NCBI RefSeq assembly: GCF_042885655.1
Contig: NZ_JBHVRO010000002.1
Coordinates: 310,001 to 374,000, forward strand
Length of the DNA stretch: 64,000 bases
Source of the DNA: Psychrobacillus sp042885655
GTDB taxonomy: Bacteria; Bacillota; Bacilli; Bacillales_A; Planococcaceae
Reading direction: 5' to 3'
A program made the position numbers and the translations under genes. The notes under the pieces are model-generated. The model made no database searches, was not told the DNA's origin, and worked only from the letters and a program-made list of their open reading frames with translations. Shown one piece after another: positions 52,582-62,155 of this stretch; position 1 is the stretch's first letter, and every line of letters begins with the position of its first letter.

Positions 52582-55290
52582 TTATGCTTCAAGCATTTTG
52601 TTACGTAGTACCATTTGAAGGATACCACCGTGACGGTAGTAGTCTACTTCAACTTCTGAATCGAAACGAGCAAGAACATTGAATTGTTTTACAGAACCAT
52701 CTTCAGCTTTTGCTGTTACTTGTAGAATATCACGAGGTTTTACACCTTCTGCAATATTTATACTAATTTCTTCTTTGCCTGTTAAGCCTAGAGATTCAGC
52801 ATTTTCACCTGGTAAGAAATTAAGTGGTAATACACCCATCATTACTAGGTTAGAACGGTGAATACGTTCAAAGCTTTCAGTAATTACAGCTTTGATACCT
52901 AAAAGGTTTGTTCCTTTAGCTGCCCAGTCACGAGATGATCCCATTCCGTAATCTTTTCCACCAAGTACTACTAAACCAGTACCCTCTTCTTGATACTTCA
53001 TAGCAGCATCGTAGATTGACATAATTTCGCCAGTTGGCCAGTAAGTTGTGTATCCACCCTCTGTACCTGGAGCAACTTGGTTACGAATACGGATGTTAGC
53101 GAATGTTCCACGCATCATTACTTCATGGTTACCACGACGAGAACCATAAGAGTTGAAGTCACGCACTTCTACACCGTTTTCGCGCAAGTATTTACCCGCA
53201 GGTGTATCTTTACCAATTGCACCAGCTGGTGAAATATGGTCTGTTGTGATAGAATCACCGAATTTCGCTACGACACGAAGTCCAGCAAGTGTTTGAATAT
53301 CGCCAGGTTCTTTCGATAATCCTTGGAAAAATGGTGGGTTTTGAATGTAAGTTGATTTGTCATCAAATGAGTATAGAGACTCAGTTGAAGTTTCAATTGC
53401 ATTCCATGCTTCGTTTTCGTCGAATACGCGTGCATATTCTTTTTGGAATAATTCACGAGTAACGACTGTTGAAAGCACTTCGTTTACTTCTTCTGTAGAA
53501 GGCCAAATATCTGCGAAGAATACTTCATTGCCATCTTTGTCTTTACCGAATGAATCTTTTTGTAAATCGATATCTACTGTACCAGCAAGTGCATAAGCAA
53601 CAACAAGTGGTGGTGAAGCTAAATAGTTCGCTTTTACAAGTGGATGTACACGGCCTTCAAAGTTACGATTACCAGAAAGAACAGAAGTTACGAATAAATC
53701 TTCGTCAATAATCGCTTTTTCAATTTCAGGTAATAAAGGACCTGAGTTACCAATACAAGTTGTACAACCGTAACCTACTGTATTGAAACCAATTTGATCT
53801 AAATATTGATCTAGACCTGAATCTTGTAAATAACCTGTAACAACCTTTGAACCAGGTGCTAAAGATGTTTTTACGTAAGCAGGAACTGTTAATCCTTTTT
53901 CTACTGCTTTTTTCGCAACTAAACCAGCCGCTAACATTACGTATGGGTTAGATGTGTTTGTACAAGATGTAATAGCAGCAATTGCTACTGCACCTGTTGG
54001 GATTGTTACATCACCATCTGCAAATTTTGCAGTTGCAGTTTTATCGAATTCTTTTTCTGTTAAACCGAAACCTTGAGTACCTTGTGGAGCAACAACTGCT
54101 TCATGGTAACGAGCTTTCATATCAGAAAGTGGAATTAAATCTTGTGGACGTTTTGGTCCAGAAAGATTTGCTTGAATATCCGCTAAGTTAATTTCTATTA
54201 CATCTGAATAAACAGGCTCTAAAGTTGGGTCAAAGAACATGTCGTTTGCTTTTAAATATGCTTCTACTACTGCAATATGTTCTTCGTCACGACCTGTTAA
54301 ACGTAAGTAATTAAGTGACTCTTCATCAATTGCAAAGTAACCACAAGTTGCACCATATTCAGGAGCCATGTTTGCAATAGTTGCACGGTCAGCAAGTGGT
54401 AATTTTGATACACCAGGACCAAAGAACTCAACAAATTTACCAACTACTCCACGTTGACGAAGTACTTGAGTAACTTTAAGTGCTAAGTCAGTTGCAGTTG
54501 TTCCATTTGGAAGATCCCCAACCAATTTAACTCCGATAACTTCTGGAATTGGGAAGTATGAAGGTTGCCCAAGCATTCCTGCTTCAGCTTCGATACCACC
54601 AACACCCCATCCAAGTACACCAAGACCATTGATCATTGTTGTATGAGAGTCAGTACCTACTACTGAGTCTGGAAATGCTTCTAAAATGCCTTCAGCAGTT
54701 TCGTTCACATGTACGATTGGAGCTAAATACTCTAAGTTAACTTGGTGAACGATACCAGTTGCTGGAGGTACAGCACGGAAATTATCGTAAGATGTTTGAG
54801 CCCATTTTAAGAAGTTGTAACGCTCTGCATTACGTTCGAACTCTAGATCCATATTAGCTTTTAAAGCAGATGATGTACCATATTTGTCTACTTGTACAGA
54901 ATGGTCAATTACAAGATCAACTGGTATAGCGGGATTGATTTTGTCAGGATTTCCACCCATTTCATTCATAGCTGAACGTAATGAAGCTAAATCAACTACT
55001 ACTGGAACACCTGTGAAATCTTGAAGTACAACGCGAGAAGGTTTAAATGGAACTTCTGCTTCCGTGTTAGCGTCTTTACCCCATTTTGCAAGTTGGTTTA
55101 CGTGATCTTCTTTAATTACATAGCCATCATATTGACGTAAAACTGATTCTAATAATACTTTAATTGAATAAGGAAGGCGTGAAACTTTTGCGATACCTGC
55201 TTCTTCTATTGCAGCTAATCGGTAATAATTATATTCTTTACCATTTAGCGAAAAAGAAGTACGGCTATTGTGTAAATTACTTTTTGCCAT
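52582..55290 (-). CDS. acnA: Aconitate hydratase
   Basis: Aconitase (CitB in B. subtilis) interconverts citrate and isocitrate in the Krebs cycle and can bind RNA when iron is scarce. The 902 residues match the IRP1/AcnA type. Cluster-binding cysteines are in AITSCTNTSNP and VGYGCTTCIGNSGPL. The C-terminal swivelling domain has FGDSITTDHISPAG and GGKDYGMGSSRDWAAKG. TAGGAGGAACACAA precedes the ATG. A CcpC-type dyad upstream suggests citrate-responsive control. Confidence 0.97.
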   Translation of the reverse strand: MAKSNLHNSRTSFSLNGKEYNYYRLAAIEEAGIAKVSRLPYSIKVLLESVLRQYDGYVIKEDHVNQLAKWGKDANTEAEVPFKPSRVVLQDFTGVPVVVDLASLRSAMNEMGGNPDKINPAIPVDLVIDHSVQVDKYGTSSALKANMDLEFERNAERYNFLKWAQTSYDNFRAVPPATGIVHQVNLEYLAPIVHVNETAEGILEAFPDSVVGTDSHTTMINGLGVLGWGVGGIEAEAGMLGQPSYFPIPEVIGVKLVGDLPNGTTATDLALKVTQVLRQRGVVGKFVEFFGPGVSKLPLADRATIANMAPEYGATCGYFAIDEESLNYLRLTGRDEEHIAVVEAYLKANDMFFDPTLEPVYSDVIEINLADIQANLSGPKRPQDLIPLSDMKARYHEAVVAPQGTQGFGLTEKEFDKTATAKFADGDVTIPTGAVAIAAITSCTNTSNPYVMLAAGLVAKKAVEKGLTVPAYVKTSLAPGSKVVTGYLQDSGLDQYLDQIGFNTVGYGCTTCIGNSGPLLPEIEKAIIDEDLFVTSVLSGNRNFEGRVHPLVKANYLASPPLVVAYALAGTVDIDLQKDSFGKDKDGNEVFFADIWPSTEEVNEVLSTVVTRELFQKEYARVFDENEAWNAIETSTESLYSFDDKSTYIQNPPFFQGLSKEPGDIQTLAGLRVVAKFGDSITTDHISPAGAIGKDTPAGKYLRENGVEVRDFNSYGSRRGNHEVMMRGTFANIRIRNQVAPGTEGGYTTYWPTGEIMSIYDAAMKYQEEGTGLVVLGGKDYGMGSSRDWAAKGTNLLGIKAVITESFERIHRSNLVMMGVLPLNFLPGENAESLGLTGKEEISINIAEGVKPRDILQVTAKAEDGSVKQFNVLARFDSEVEVDYYRHGGILQMVLRNKMLEA

Positions 55291-55401
55291 TTGTGTTCCT
55301 CCTAATGTCTATTGAAAAGATCTTTTAATGTGACTTTTCTCCACTACTTATCATACTTCACTAGAGTCTATAAGTAAATTACATTAAAATTATTATAAGT
55401 G

Positions 55402-55416
55402 ATAACTATTTCTTAT
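55402..55416 (-). promoter_or_regulatory. CcpC-type operator upstream of acnA
   Basis: ATAA-N7-TTAT (minus strand ATAAGAAATAGTTAT) is the dyad bound by CcpC in front of citB and citZ in B. subtilis. A TATAAT-like -10 lies about ten bases downstream on the minus strand. Confidence 0.6.
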
Positions 55417-55424
55417 GACCTTTT

Positions 55425-55857
55425 ATTTTTTCAATTGTTTTTTCTAATTGTTTTAGATGTCTTTCATGAAGTCCTACAAAAGGAAACCGTTGTATTAGTA
55501 GCATTTGTCCAAAAAATGGATGTTTTAAAGATTAATTTTATTAATTTTTCCAGATCCGCGTCTAAGTAAATAGAAAGCAATACCATTCTCCTTTGATGAA
55601 GGGTAACTTTTATTTCTTCTTTTGTATGATTCCCCTCACTTGGAATTTTATGAGTTGGAGCTTTTATCTTAATGATTCTTGTGGCGGAAAGTTGAATTGG
55701 TTTTTTCTTTGCTTTAGGACTAGTTGGATCTTCTAATTGTTTTCTTAACTAAAGAATCCATTACTACACTAAAAGACCAAGCATTTTCTTCAGGTTTCAA
55801 ACGGAAAAAGTGTTGCTTGTATTTCGTTATTTTTTCTTCTTTTAAGTATTTACACAA
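55425..55857 (-). pseudogene. DinB-superfamily protein, several frameshifts
   Basis: On the minus strand, pieces in different frames follow in order: YLKEEKITKYKQHFFRLKPE and ENAWSFSVVMDSLVKKTI; KAPTHKIPSEGNHTKEEIKV; and HPFFGQMLLIQRFPFVGLHE followed by RHLKQLEKTIEKIKG. The EENAWS start and the HPFFG...H-RHLKQ end are the DinB/DUF1569 pattern of a four-helix metal-binding bundle. A ribosome binding site (TAGGAGCT) and TTG start remain. At least three shifts disrupt it. Confidence 0.6.
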
Positions 55858-55955
55858 TAATATACAGCTCCTATGATTATACAATCATTCCAAGTACCAT
55901 CATTTTCTTTTTAGTTAAAATATGAGAGAATAATCCATTAGAAAGGAAGTTAGTT

Positions 55956-57074
55956 ATGATTGCTATAAAAACGAATTCGCCATTAACGCCATTAAATGAT
56001 CCTTGGGAAGCTTATAGAGATATAGAACAACACAATAGGCTTACATTATCCAATATTGAATTTACTACTACAACGCTATGTAATATGCGTTGTGCTCACT
56101 GTGCGGTTGGGTATACTTTACAAACTAAGGACCCTGAAGCACTTTCAATTGATTTAGTAATACAACGATTAGAAGAAATTCCACACTTAAAAACAATTAG
56201 TATTACAGGTGGAGAACCAATGCTCTCTAAAAAATCTGTAAACGAGTACGTTCTTCCTCTATTGAAATATGCCCATAATCGTGGTGTTCGAACACAAATT
56301 AACTCTAATCTGACGCTTGCACCAGAAAGATATTTATTAATTGCACCATATTTAGATGTACTACATATATCACATAACTGGGGAACAGTTGATGAATTCG
56401 TGGAGACTGGTTTTGCAATGATGGAAAGAAAACCAACGTATGAGCAGCGTGCTAGTCTTTTTCAACAAATGATAGAAAATAGCCGTATGCTTTCTGAAGC
56501 TGGTGTAATGGTTTCCGCAGAAACAATGTTAAACAAAAAAACGCTCCCATATTTAGAGCATATCCATAAGCAAGTTGTTGAAGAAATGAAATGCGCACGC
56601 CATGAAATACACCCCATGTATCCTTCAGATTTTGCTAGTGCGTTAACTTCCCTTACTTTAGAAGAAACACAGGATGCAATTGAAAGTATTTTAAACTTTC
56701 GAGATGAAAATGTTTGGATGCTTTTCGGAACATTACCTTTTTATCCTTGTAGTCAAAATGAAAGAAGCATTCAAATGCTTAATCGATTAAAAAACAGTAA
56801 TAACGTATCTGTAAGGAATGATCCAGACGGAAGATCAAGATTAAATGTTAATATTTTTACTGGGGAAGTGATTGTAACCGACTTCGGTGATGCTCCTCAA
56901 CTAGGAAATATTAGAACTGATACACTACCTACTATCTTTGACAAGTGGTTAGCTTCACCTCTATCAAAATCACTTAACTGTCATTGCCCGGCTGTAAAAT
57001 GCTTAGGACCAAACATATTAGTAAAAAATATGTATTATAATGACGATGTTTTTATAAGTGGAAGTGTAAAATAA
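55956..57074 (+). CDS. yfkAB: Radical SAM protein YfkAB
   Basis: A 372-residue radical SAM enzyme. The cluster motif is CNMRCAHC (Cys42, Cys46, Cys49), followed by ITGGEPM for SAM binding. Near the C-terminus CHCPAVKC gives the extra CxCxxxxC motif that defines the YfkAB group and probably binds a second iron-sulphur cluster. Its reaction is not known to me. GAAAGGAAG precedes the ATG. It stands alone between the DinB remnant and a terminator. Confidence 0.88.
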   Translation: MIAIKTNSPLTPLNDPWEAYRDIEQHNRLTLSNIEFTTTTLCNMRCAHCAVGYTLQTKDPEALSIDLVIQRLEEIPHLKTISITGGEPMLSKKSVNEYVLPLLKYAHNRGVRTQINSNLTLAPERYLLIAPYLDVLHISHNWGTVDEFVETGFAMMERKPTYEQRASLFQQMIENSRMLSEAGVMVSAETMLNKKTLPYLEHIHKQVVEEMKCARHEIHPMYPSDFASALTSLTLEETQDAIESILNFRDENVWMLFGTLPFYPCSQNERSIQMLNRLKNSNNVSVRNDPDGRSRLNVNIFTGEVIVTDFGDAPQLGNIRTDTLPTIFDKWLASPLSKSLNCHCPAVKCLGPNILVKNMYYNDDVFISGSVK

Positions 57075-57078
57075 AAAC

Positions 57079-57119
57079 AAAAGAAACCGAACTAATTTTC
57101 AAAAGTTCGGTTTCTTTAT
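57079..57119 (+). terminator. Terminator after yfkAB
   Basis: AAAGAAACCGAACT and AGTTCGGTTTCTTT pair perfectly around AATTTTCAAA, with a T-rich tail. Confidence 0.8.
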
Positions 57120-57127
57120 ATTTATTT

Positions 57128-57139
57128 GTTTACATAATA
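57128..57139 (-). other. dif half-site-like 12-mer
   Basis: The minus strand reads TATTATGTAAAC, the 12-mer also present in the sequences at 19609, 24918 and 25346. The other half of a dif site is not recognisable. Confidence 0.2.
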
Positions 57140-57290
57140 CTTTTATCGTTTACTATATATTTGTTTGAATTAATTAGGAATAAAAATATGTGATTATAAT
57201 CCCAATAACTCAGCAAGTGTTTCTAAAAACTCCAATTGTATTAAGTCTTAGACATTGAAGATTTTAAGTCATACATATATATTTTCCTTT

Positions 57291-57398
57291 TTAGTGTATG
57301 GAAAACATATCGGCAGCCAAGTTTATAATAAATATTGTATGAAGAATGACAAACCATAATCCTTGTCTATTTAACTTTCTTGTTTTTTGAATGTCCAT
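57291..57398 (-). CDS. Possible 35-residue membrane peptide
   Basis: A short minus-strand frame with GGGAGTGGAGAAT directly before the ATG and a single hydrophobic helix (GLWFVILHTIFIINLAADMF) after a basic start. The good ribosome binding site supports it. No family recognised. Confidence 0.4.
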   Translation of the reverse strand: MDIQKTRKLNRQGLWFVILHTIFIINLAADMFSIH

Positions 57399-57589
57399 AT
57401 TCTCCACTCCCTTTTTTTCAATTATAATACTTTTAAATACAAAATGCAAAATGTTTCGAAAATTCTTTTCGTTTTTTCTCGCATTATATTTTTTGATTTA
57501 TTCATTATAAAAGATAAAGTAAGAGAGCTGTTTCGTTTAAAAAAAGGGATAATAAAAATGATTTTGTTTCTGAAATGGAGAATTTAATT

Positions 57590-57833
57590 GTGGAAAGCCA
57601 TGTCAAGAATTAGAGGCTGCAATTGTTCAAATAACGATTGAACTAATTGCTATTAACCATTTAGTAGTTTTTGCCATTATTTTAATGAACAGAACCATCG
57701 GTTTCATCCTGAAATGAAACCGTTCCCTCTTCATAATATTTGTAATTCGCTAGGACCTGAATTATTTGGAAAGCTTAAAGTAATGAGGGATGAATTATAT
57801 AAATGGATAAAACGTAAAGAGAACGGAATATAG
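57590..57833 (+). pseudogene. Frameshifted gene remnant
   Basis: Two coding-like pieces in different frames: CGKPCQELEAAIVQITIELI, then HRFHPEMKPFPLHNICNSLG followed by PELFGKLKVMRDELYKWIKR. The second ends at a stop codon. No start codon or family recognised. Confidence 0.35.
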
Positions 57834-58049
57834 ACGATATTCATATAATAGGTGTCTGAACAGATATATTTGTACTCCATATTGCTTTCCGGATTTCAAT
57901 TGTTGTTCATGAGGATGCTATGGCAAGCTTTAATGAAAAGATGCTTGGGTGCTAATGTTAAAAAAATAATTTCATTATGTTTAGCATTTCCTCTTTATGG
58001 TTATATAAAGAGTATTACCATATAAATCATTTTAAAGGAGATGGAATAA

Positions 58050-58298
58050 ATGGGATTTATTCTATATTTAATTATCGGTGGTATTATAGGATGGTTAGCA
58101 GGATTAATTTTAGGTAAAGATATTCCAGGAGGAATTATTGGTAATATTATTGCTGGTATTATCGGGGCTTGGATTGGTGGATTAATATTCCCAACAATGG
58201 GTCCAATTATTTGGGGCATGGCAATTATCCCTGCTTTAATTGGTTCTATAATTTTAGTAGCTATTTTAAGCCTAATCCTAAAATCTATGCGAAAATAA
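58050..58298 (+). CDS. GlsB/YeaQ/YmgE-family membrane stress protein
   Basis: An 82-residue protein with three glycine-rich membrane helices (GGIIGWLAGLILGKDIPGGI, GNIIAGIIGAWIGGLI, ALIGSIILVAILSLIL). This is the transglycosylase-associated/GlsB family induced by stress in many bacteria; its role is unclear. AAAGGAGATGGAATAA precedes the ATG. Confidence 0.88.
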   Translation: MGFILYLIIGGIIGWLAGLILGKDIPGGIIGNIIAGIIGAWIGGLIFPTMGPIIWGMAIIPALIGSIILVAILSLILKSMRK

Positions 58299-58362
58299 CG
58301 GAGAAAAGCACAAGTGCTTTGGTAAAACTGATACTTAATAAAATAAATATTCTGTATTCTTA

Positions 58363-58401
58363 CTAAAGAGGTTGGGTCATATTAGAGCCCAACCTCTTTA
58401 G
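58363..58401. terminator. Bidirectional terminator
   Basis: TAAAGAGGTTGGG and CCCAACCTCTTTA pair perfectly. The stop codon of the lytic transglycosylase lies in the loop. Confidence 0.8.
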
Positions 58402-59074
58402 TTGACTTTTTTATAGAAGCTGCTTGGATCTCCTCTAACTGACTTTCATACAAATTATAAAAATGAAGAACATCCTTCACATACTTCTCACTATGGTTAT
58501 AATTAAAAATAGCTTTTTCGAGCATGCCATCCGCGGCACCACTTGCCGCTAAATAATTTGCAGCACTAAATATGGCATCCTCCATATCGAATGGATCTGC
58601 CTTACCGTCCCCATTTGCATCTACTCCATACCCACCATATTCTGCAATAATTTTAGGATTTATTTTATCTTCCTCTGGTATATTACCTTTACCTAAACCA
58701 CTGCAACTTGGATGGGACCACCCTACAAATGTACAAGGCATAAACTGCATATGACCCTCAGCACCAAATGGAGAAATTAGCGGATCCATAGTTGAGAACT
58801 TTGTTTCAACTCGATGATGTGCAGCAAGAAGAGTCCATGGAACCCCGTATTTTTCAGCAGCTTTTTTATATATAGGAATGTATTCACTTGGAACATCCAA
58901 TTTCTTCATGTTAGGTACTTGCTGTATAGATTCTGCCCACTCTTGAACAGCTGGTATTTTCTTCAGCTCTTGCCATCCAATGATTGCTACAATATAAATT
59001 GTAACCGTAAATGGGAGAAGTAATATAATTATCCATAATTTTGTCTTATATGAACTGTTCTTCTTTTGTTTCAT
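58382..59074 (-). CDS. Membrane-anchored lytic transglycosylase (SLT_2/MltB-type)
   Basis: A 230-residue murein hydrolase with one N-terminal membrane span (about 13-33) and the catalytic domain outside. PWTLLAAHHRVETKF holds the catalytic Glu90. SPFGAEGHMQFMPCTFVGWS and IFSAANYLAASGAADGMLEK, then AIFNYNHSEKYVKDVLHFY, are the conserved substrate-groove motifs. Cleaves glycan strands with anhydro-muramic acid formation. AGGTGAAGTAACAA precedes the ATG. It neighbours a GGDEF-EAL gene 25 bases upstream on the same strand. Confidence 0.87.
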   Translation of the reverse strand: MKQKKNSSYKTKLWIIILLLPFTVTIYIVAIIGWQELKKIPAVQEWAESIQQVPNMKKLDVPSEYIPIYKKAAEKYGVPWTLLAAHHRVETKFSTMDPLISPFGAEGHMQFMPCTFVGWSHPSCSGLGKGNIPEEDKINPKIIAEYGGYGVDANGDGKADPFDMEDAIFSAANYLAASGAADGMLEKAIFNYNHSEKYVKDVLHFYNLYESQLEEIQAASIKKSTKEVGL

Positions 59075-59098
59075 TTGTTACTTCACCTATTCCATTAA

Positions 59099-60595
59099 TT
59101 ACTTTTTATATTCTATTAGCAGTTGCTCTTGTGATAGTGGTTTGCTGAAAAAATAACCTTGAAGATAATGACATTGTAATTCATTTAAGTTTGCAACTTG
59201 AAAAAGATCTTCTACACCCTCTGCTAATATTTTCATATTTAAATTATGAGCAAGAGAAATAATGGATTGAACAATTGCCTTTGTTCTTACTTTATGTATA
59301 GCTTGGGTAAAACTTTGGTCTATTTTAATAATCGATACAGGTAATAATTCTAAGTATTTAAAAGAAGAGTATCCAGTACCAAAATCATCTATTGCGATTT
59401 GAAACCCAAAATCTTTTAAATCTTGCAAGGACTTTATAACAAAGTCTGTGTACTCCATTATAATGGATTCCGTAATTTCCAATACAATTTTACTAGGCTG
59501 AATGTTCGTTTCTTCTAATATTTTCTTTGTGCGGACAATATAATCTTTTTGATAAAATTGACGAGCGGAAACATTGATACTAAAGATTAGCTCTTTGCCA
59601 ACCTCTTTTTCAATAACAGGAATAACTTTACACGTTTCGCGTAATACATAGTCACCAATTTTTACAATATGCCCACTTTTCTCCGCAATGGGAATAAATT
59701 CTCCTGGAGATATATATTGACCTTCATGTTTCCATCGAAGAAGTGCCTCTACCCCGATGATTTCATGCGTTTCTGAAGATATTTGCGGTTGAAAGTTTAA
59801 AAACAATTCATTCTTATCTAATGCATTGTGTAAACCCTTTTCTAAAAATAATTCCTTATTTGATAACTCGGATAATTCCTTACGGTATTTAACATGCTTT
59901 AATCCACCATTTTTTTTTGCTTCGTCAACTGCAAGTTCTGCAAATCTCAACAATTCTCTCGGGTTAATTGAATCAATTGGACATTGGACAGATCCAATAC
60001 TTAATGAACTCATGATTTCTTTACCATTTATATGAATTGGAGTTGCTAATTCAATTAAAAGGTTTTTGACGATTATTTCAATATCTTCATAAGTTCTATT
60101 TTTTAAAATTAGGATGAATTCATCAGCTCCCCAACGTGCAACTGTATCGGAAGTATCGACAAATTCATTACTAATTAATCTATTGGAAATTTCAACTAAT
60201 ACGATGTCTCCACAATCATGCCCATATAAATCATTAATCATTTTAAATCGATCGAAATCCACGAATAATAAATAAAATATTTCTTTATTGTGGATTAAAT
60301 TAGATAAAACGGTTTGCAATGAACCTCTATTCTGTAGCCCTGTTAAATCGTCTTCATATTCTTTTACTAATAGGTCTTGTTGTGTTTTCCATGATTGTTT
60401 CATTAAAAATAAAAGTAAAAATACACTGAAGGATATGTATATAAAACCCTTTAGTACAGTATTTCCATTTGGAAAATAGTGAAAATATAATTTATCTGAG
60501 AGTGATATCCATAATATACCTGTAACTGCATATATGAGTACTATTCGAAAAGATATTTTTCGGTATGTTCTTTTAAACAAATTTTGGTACACCAC
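59099..60595 (-). CDS. GGDEF-EAL protein with a changed GGDEF motif
   Basis: A 498-residue membrane-bound cyclic-di-GMP enzyme: two membrane spans (about 15-65), a GGDEF domain (about 75-230) and an EAL domain (about 245-495). The diguanylate cyclase motif reads RWGADEF, so the second Gly is Ala and activity is uncertain. The phosphodiesterase residues look complete (EALLRWKH, NVSARQF, EITES, IDDFGTGYSS, EGVE, QGYFFSKPL), so hydrolysis of cyclic-di-GMP is the likelier function. The GTG start is uncertain; GATGGGTG lies just before it. Confidence 0.88.
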   Translation of the reverse strand: MVYQNLFKRTYRKISFRIVLIYAVTGILWISLSDKLYFHYFPNGNTVLKGFIYISFSVFLLLFLMKQSWKTQQDLLVKEYEDDLTGLQNRGSLQTVLSNLIHNKEIFYLLFVDFDRFKMINDLYGHDCGDIVLVEISNRLISNEFVDTSDTVARWGADEFILILKNRTYEDIEIIVKNLLIELATPIHINGKEIMSSLSIGSVQCPIDSINPRELLRFAELAVDEAKKNGGLKHVKYRKELSELSNKELFLEKGLHNALDKNELFLNFQPQISSETHEIIGVEALLRWKHEGQYISPGEFIPIAEKSGHIVKIGDYVLRETCKVIPVIEKEVGKELIFSINVSARQFYQKDYIVRTKKILEETNIQPSKIVLEITESIIMEYTDFVIKSLQDLKDFGFQIAIDDFGTGYSSFKYLELLPVSIIKIDQSFTQAIHKVRTKAIVQSIISLAHNLNMKILAEGVEDLFQVANLNELQCHYLQGYFFSKPLSQEQLLIEYKK

Positions 60596-60959
60596 CCATC
60601 TATGTTCTAGGAAAACAATAGCACAAAATCAGTTTAAACAATAGTCTGAAAATGTTATGACTCTTTAATGATTTTTCATTTTCAAGAAAATATACGAAAT
60701 AATAGCCTCTATTTAAGCTCAATGCAGAAAAGATGTGTTCTTGGGAATTAGCTCACTCTAGCGTTCATTTACGATAGGTCTTGACTCTCACTTCGCTTCG
60801 TGATGGGTATCGTCTGTCTCGTTATTCCCTCAGAAATCTCACCATGACGGACTAAATCTATCAGTGCCTTCGAGCAAAACGAATGAGGAGGCAGGATGGT
60901 TTGTCCAGTGTAAGCAATTGAGTTTTTAAGTGCAATTTTCTTACTTTCTATTTCTAAAG
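60596..60959. other. Intergenic stretch with repeat-like GC-richer block
   Basis: No gene seen. From about 60740 to 60900 the sequence is richer in GC and contains CTTCGCTTCG and CTCATTCCTCA-like blocks that recall the dispersed repeats elsewhere in the window, but no second copy was found here. Confidence 0.35.
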
Positions 60960-61008
60960 AAAAAAGACTGTAAACAAACTCTATTTTAATCGAGTTTGTT
61001 TACAGTCT
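60960..61008 (-). terminator. Terminator after the ScoA gene
   Basis: GACTGTAAACAAACTC and GAGTTTGTTTACAGTC pair perfectly over 16 bases. The minus strand then runs into six T. Confidence 0.85.
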
Positions 61009-61039
61009 GCAAGACCTATCTCAAAGATAAGTTTCTCTA

Positions 61040-61630
61040 TTATTTCCCATCTTTAATTAACGATTCGACATCCATAACAATTTCTTCTTTTGGAACGTCT
61101 GATACTCCACTATAGTTTTTTACTACTATCCCATTTTGGTCTACTAGATAAAAGGAGGTACCATGAATTACTTGATTTGAATTTGGATCATCTTTTACTA
61201 ATGTTTTAAATGATTTTTCAGCAAAGCTTGCAATTTCATCTTGTTTATAACCAGTTAATAGTTCCCACTTACTTTCATCTGCTACGTCATAGTTTGCTAA
61301 ATATTCTTGGAGCTTCTGAGGTGTATCTACTTCTGGATCTACACTAAAGGCTACAATTTTATAATCCTCTATCCCTTTATCTTGAAGCATTTGTTGAATT
61401 TCGCTCATATTAAAGGTCATTGGGGGACAAACTGATGTACAGCTGGTAAAGATAAATGTAGCTAACCAGACAGTTCCTTTCAAATCCTCTAATGAAACCT
61501 TTTTATTATGCTGGTTCACATCATTGAAATCTTGGACTTTCCAATTTGTTTGAGCTTCAAAGTTACCACTACTGCCACAACCTGCAAGTACTAGCAATGA
61601 GATGGAAATAATAGCTAATAGTTTTTTCAT
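61040..61630 (-). CDS. scoA: SCO1/SenC-family copper chaperone lipoprotein
   Basis: A lipoprotein of 196 residues with the lipobox LAGC (Cys18) that delivers copper to the CuA centre of cytochrome c oxidase. The metal-binding cysteines are Cys64 and Cys68 in TSCTSVCPPM, and the histidine is in QVIHGTSF (about 153), all intact. The thioredoxin-like fold is clear (KVSLEDLKGTVWLATFIFTS). Corresponds to B. subtilis YpmQ/ScoA. GAGAGGTCTCATAG precedes the ATG. Confidence 0.9.
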   Translation of the reverse strand: MKKLLAIISISLLVLAGCGSSGNFEAQTNWKVQDFNDVNQHNKKVSLEDLKGTVWLATFIFTSCTSVCPPMTFNMSEIQQMLQDKGIEDYKIVAFSVDPEVDTPQKLQEYLANYDVADESKWELLTGYKQDEIASFAEKSFKTLVKDDPNSNQVIHGTSFYLVDQNGIVVKNYSGVSDVPKEEIVMDVESLIKDGK

Positions 61631-61734
61631 CTATGAGACCTCTCTTTTCTATTCATAGCTTTATCTTATCGAAAGAATTTTGTTCATTCAACTACATTGT
61701 CTCATCTATTTCAACAGTTTTGTGAATAGAAAGC

Positions 61735-61857
61735 TTATTTTAAAGATAACAGGACATGTTTGATTTCTTCTAGTTTGCTTTCTACTCGGTGCATTAAGTA
61801 AAATGACACAAATATAGGAAAGCCAACATCTTGAATCAACGACAGCCACTGTTCCAT
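61735..61857 (-). CDS. YvrJ-family small membrane protein
   Basis: A 40-residue peptide, MEQWLSLIQDVGFPIFVSFY then LMHRVESKLEEIKHVLLSL. One span with GFP and FYL-RVE is the YvrJ pattern (DUF-type family next to DUF2922). AAGGAAGTGAATAAT precedes the ATG. It ends a three-gene operon with DUF2922 and DUF1659 genes. Function unknown. Confidence 0.8.
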   Translation of the reverse strand: MEQWLSLIQDVGFPIFVSFYLMHRVESKLEEIKHVLLSLK

Positions 61858-61881
61858 ATTATTCACTTCCTTTTTAAAAAA

Positions 61882-61908
61882 GACCCTCCACTACTGGAGA
61901 GTCTAAAT
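61882..61908 (-). terminator. Hairpin between the DUF2922 and YvrJ genes
   Basis: GACTCTCCA and TGGAGGGTC (minus strand) pair around GTAG with one wobble, followed by a T-rich run. It would give partial termination inside the operon. Confidence 0.65.
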
Positions 61909-61911
61909 TAA

Positions 61912-62124
61912 TTAAATAATATTTGTAACGTTGCGTTCTACTACTCTTGCACTTTTTACTATCGATAACGGTGTCCCCTCAACATGGAATACATTACTTG
62001 CAATAATTGCTTTCATTCCGTCATCGATTTCAGTACTTGTTAGCGACTCTTTTGGATCATCTACCGTAACCATCAAACTTTTTCCATTTGCAGTTTCAAA
62101 GTTAAGTTGTAATGATTTTGCCAT
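61912..62124 (-). CDS. DUF2922 family protein
   Basis: A 70-residue protein (SLQLNFETANGKSLMVTVDD, then P-KESLTSTEIDDGMKAII) of the DUF2922 family. GGGGGAAATGA precedes the ATG. It always travels with DUF1659 and often YvrJ, as here. Function unknown. Confidence 0.85.
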   Translation of the reverse strand: MAKSLQLNFETANGKSLMVTVDDPKESLTSTEIDDGMKAIIASNVFHVEGTPLSIVKSARVVERNVTNII

Positions 62125-62155
62125 TTCATTTCCCCCTTTTTTTGTTTAATTTAAA

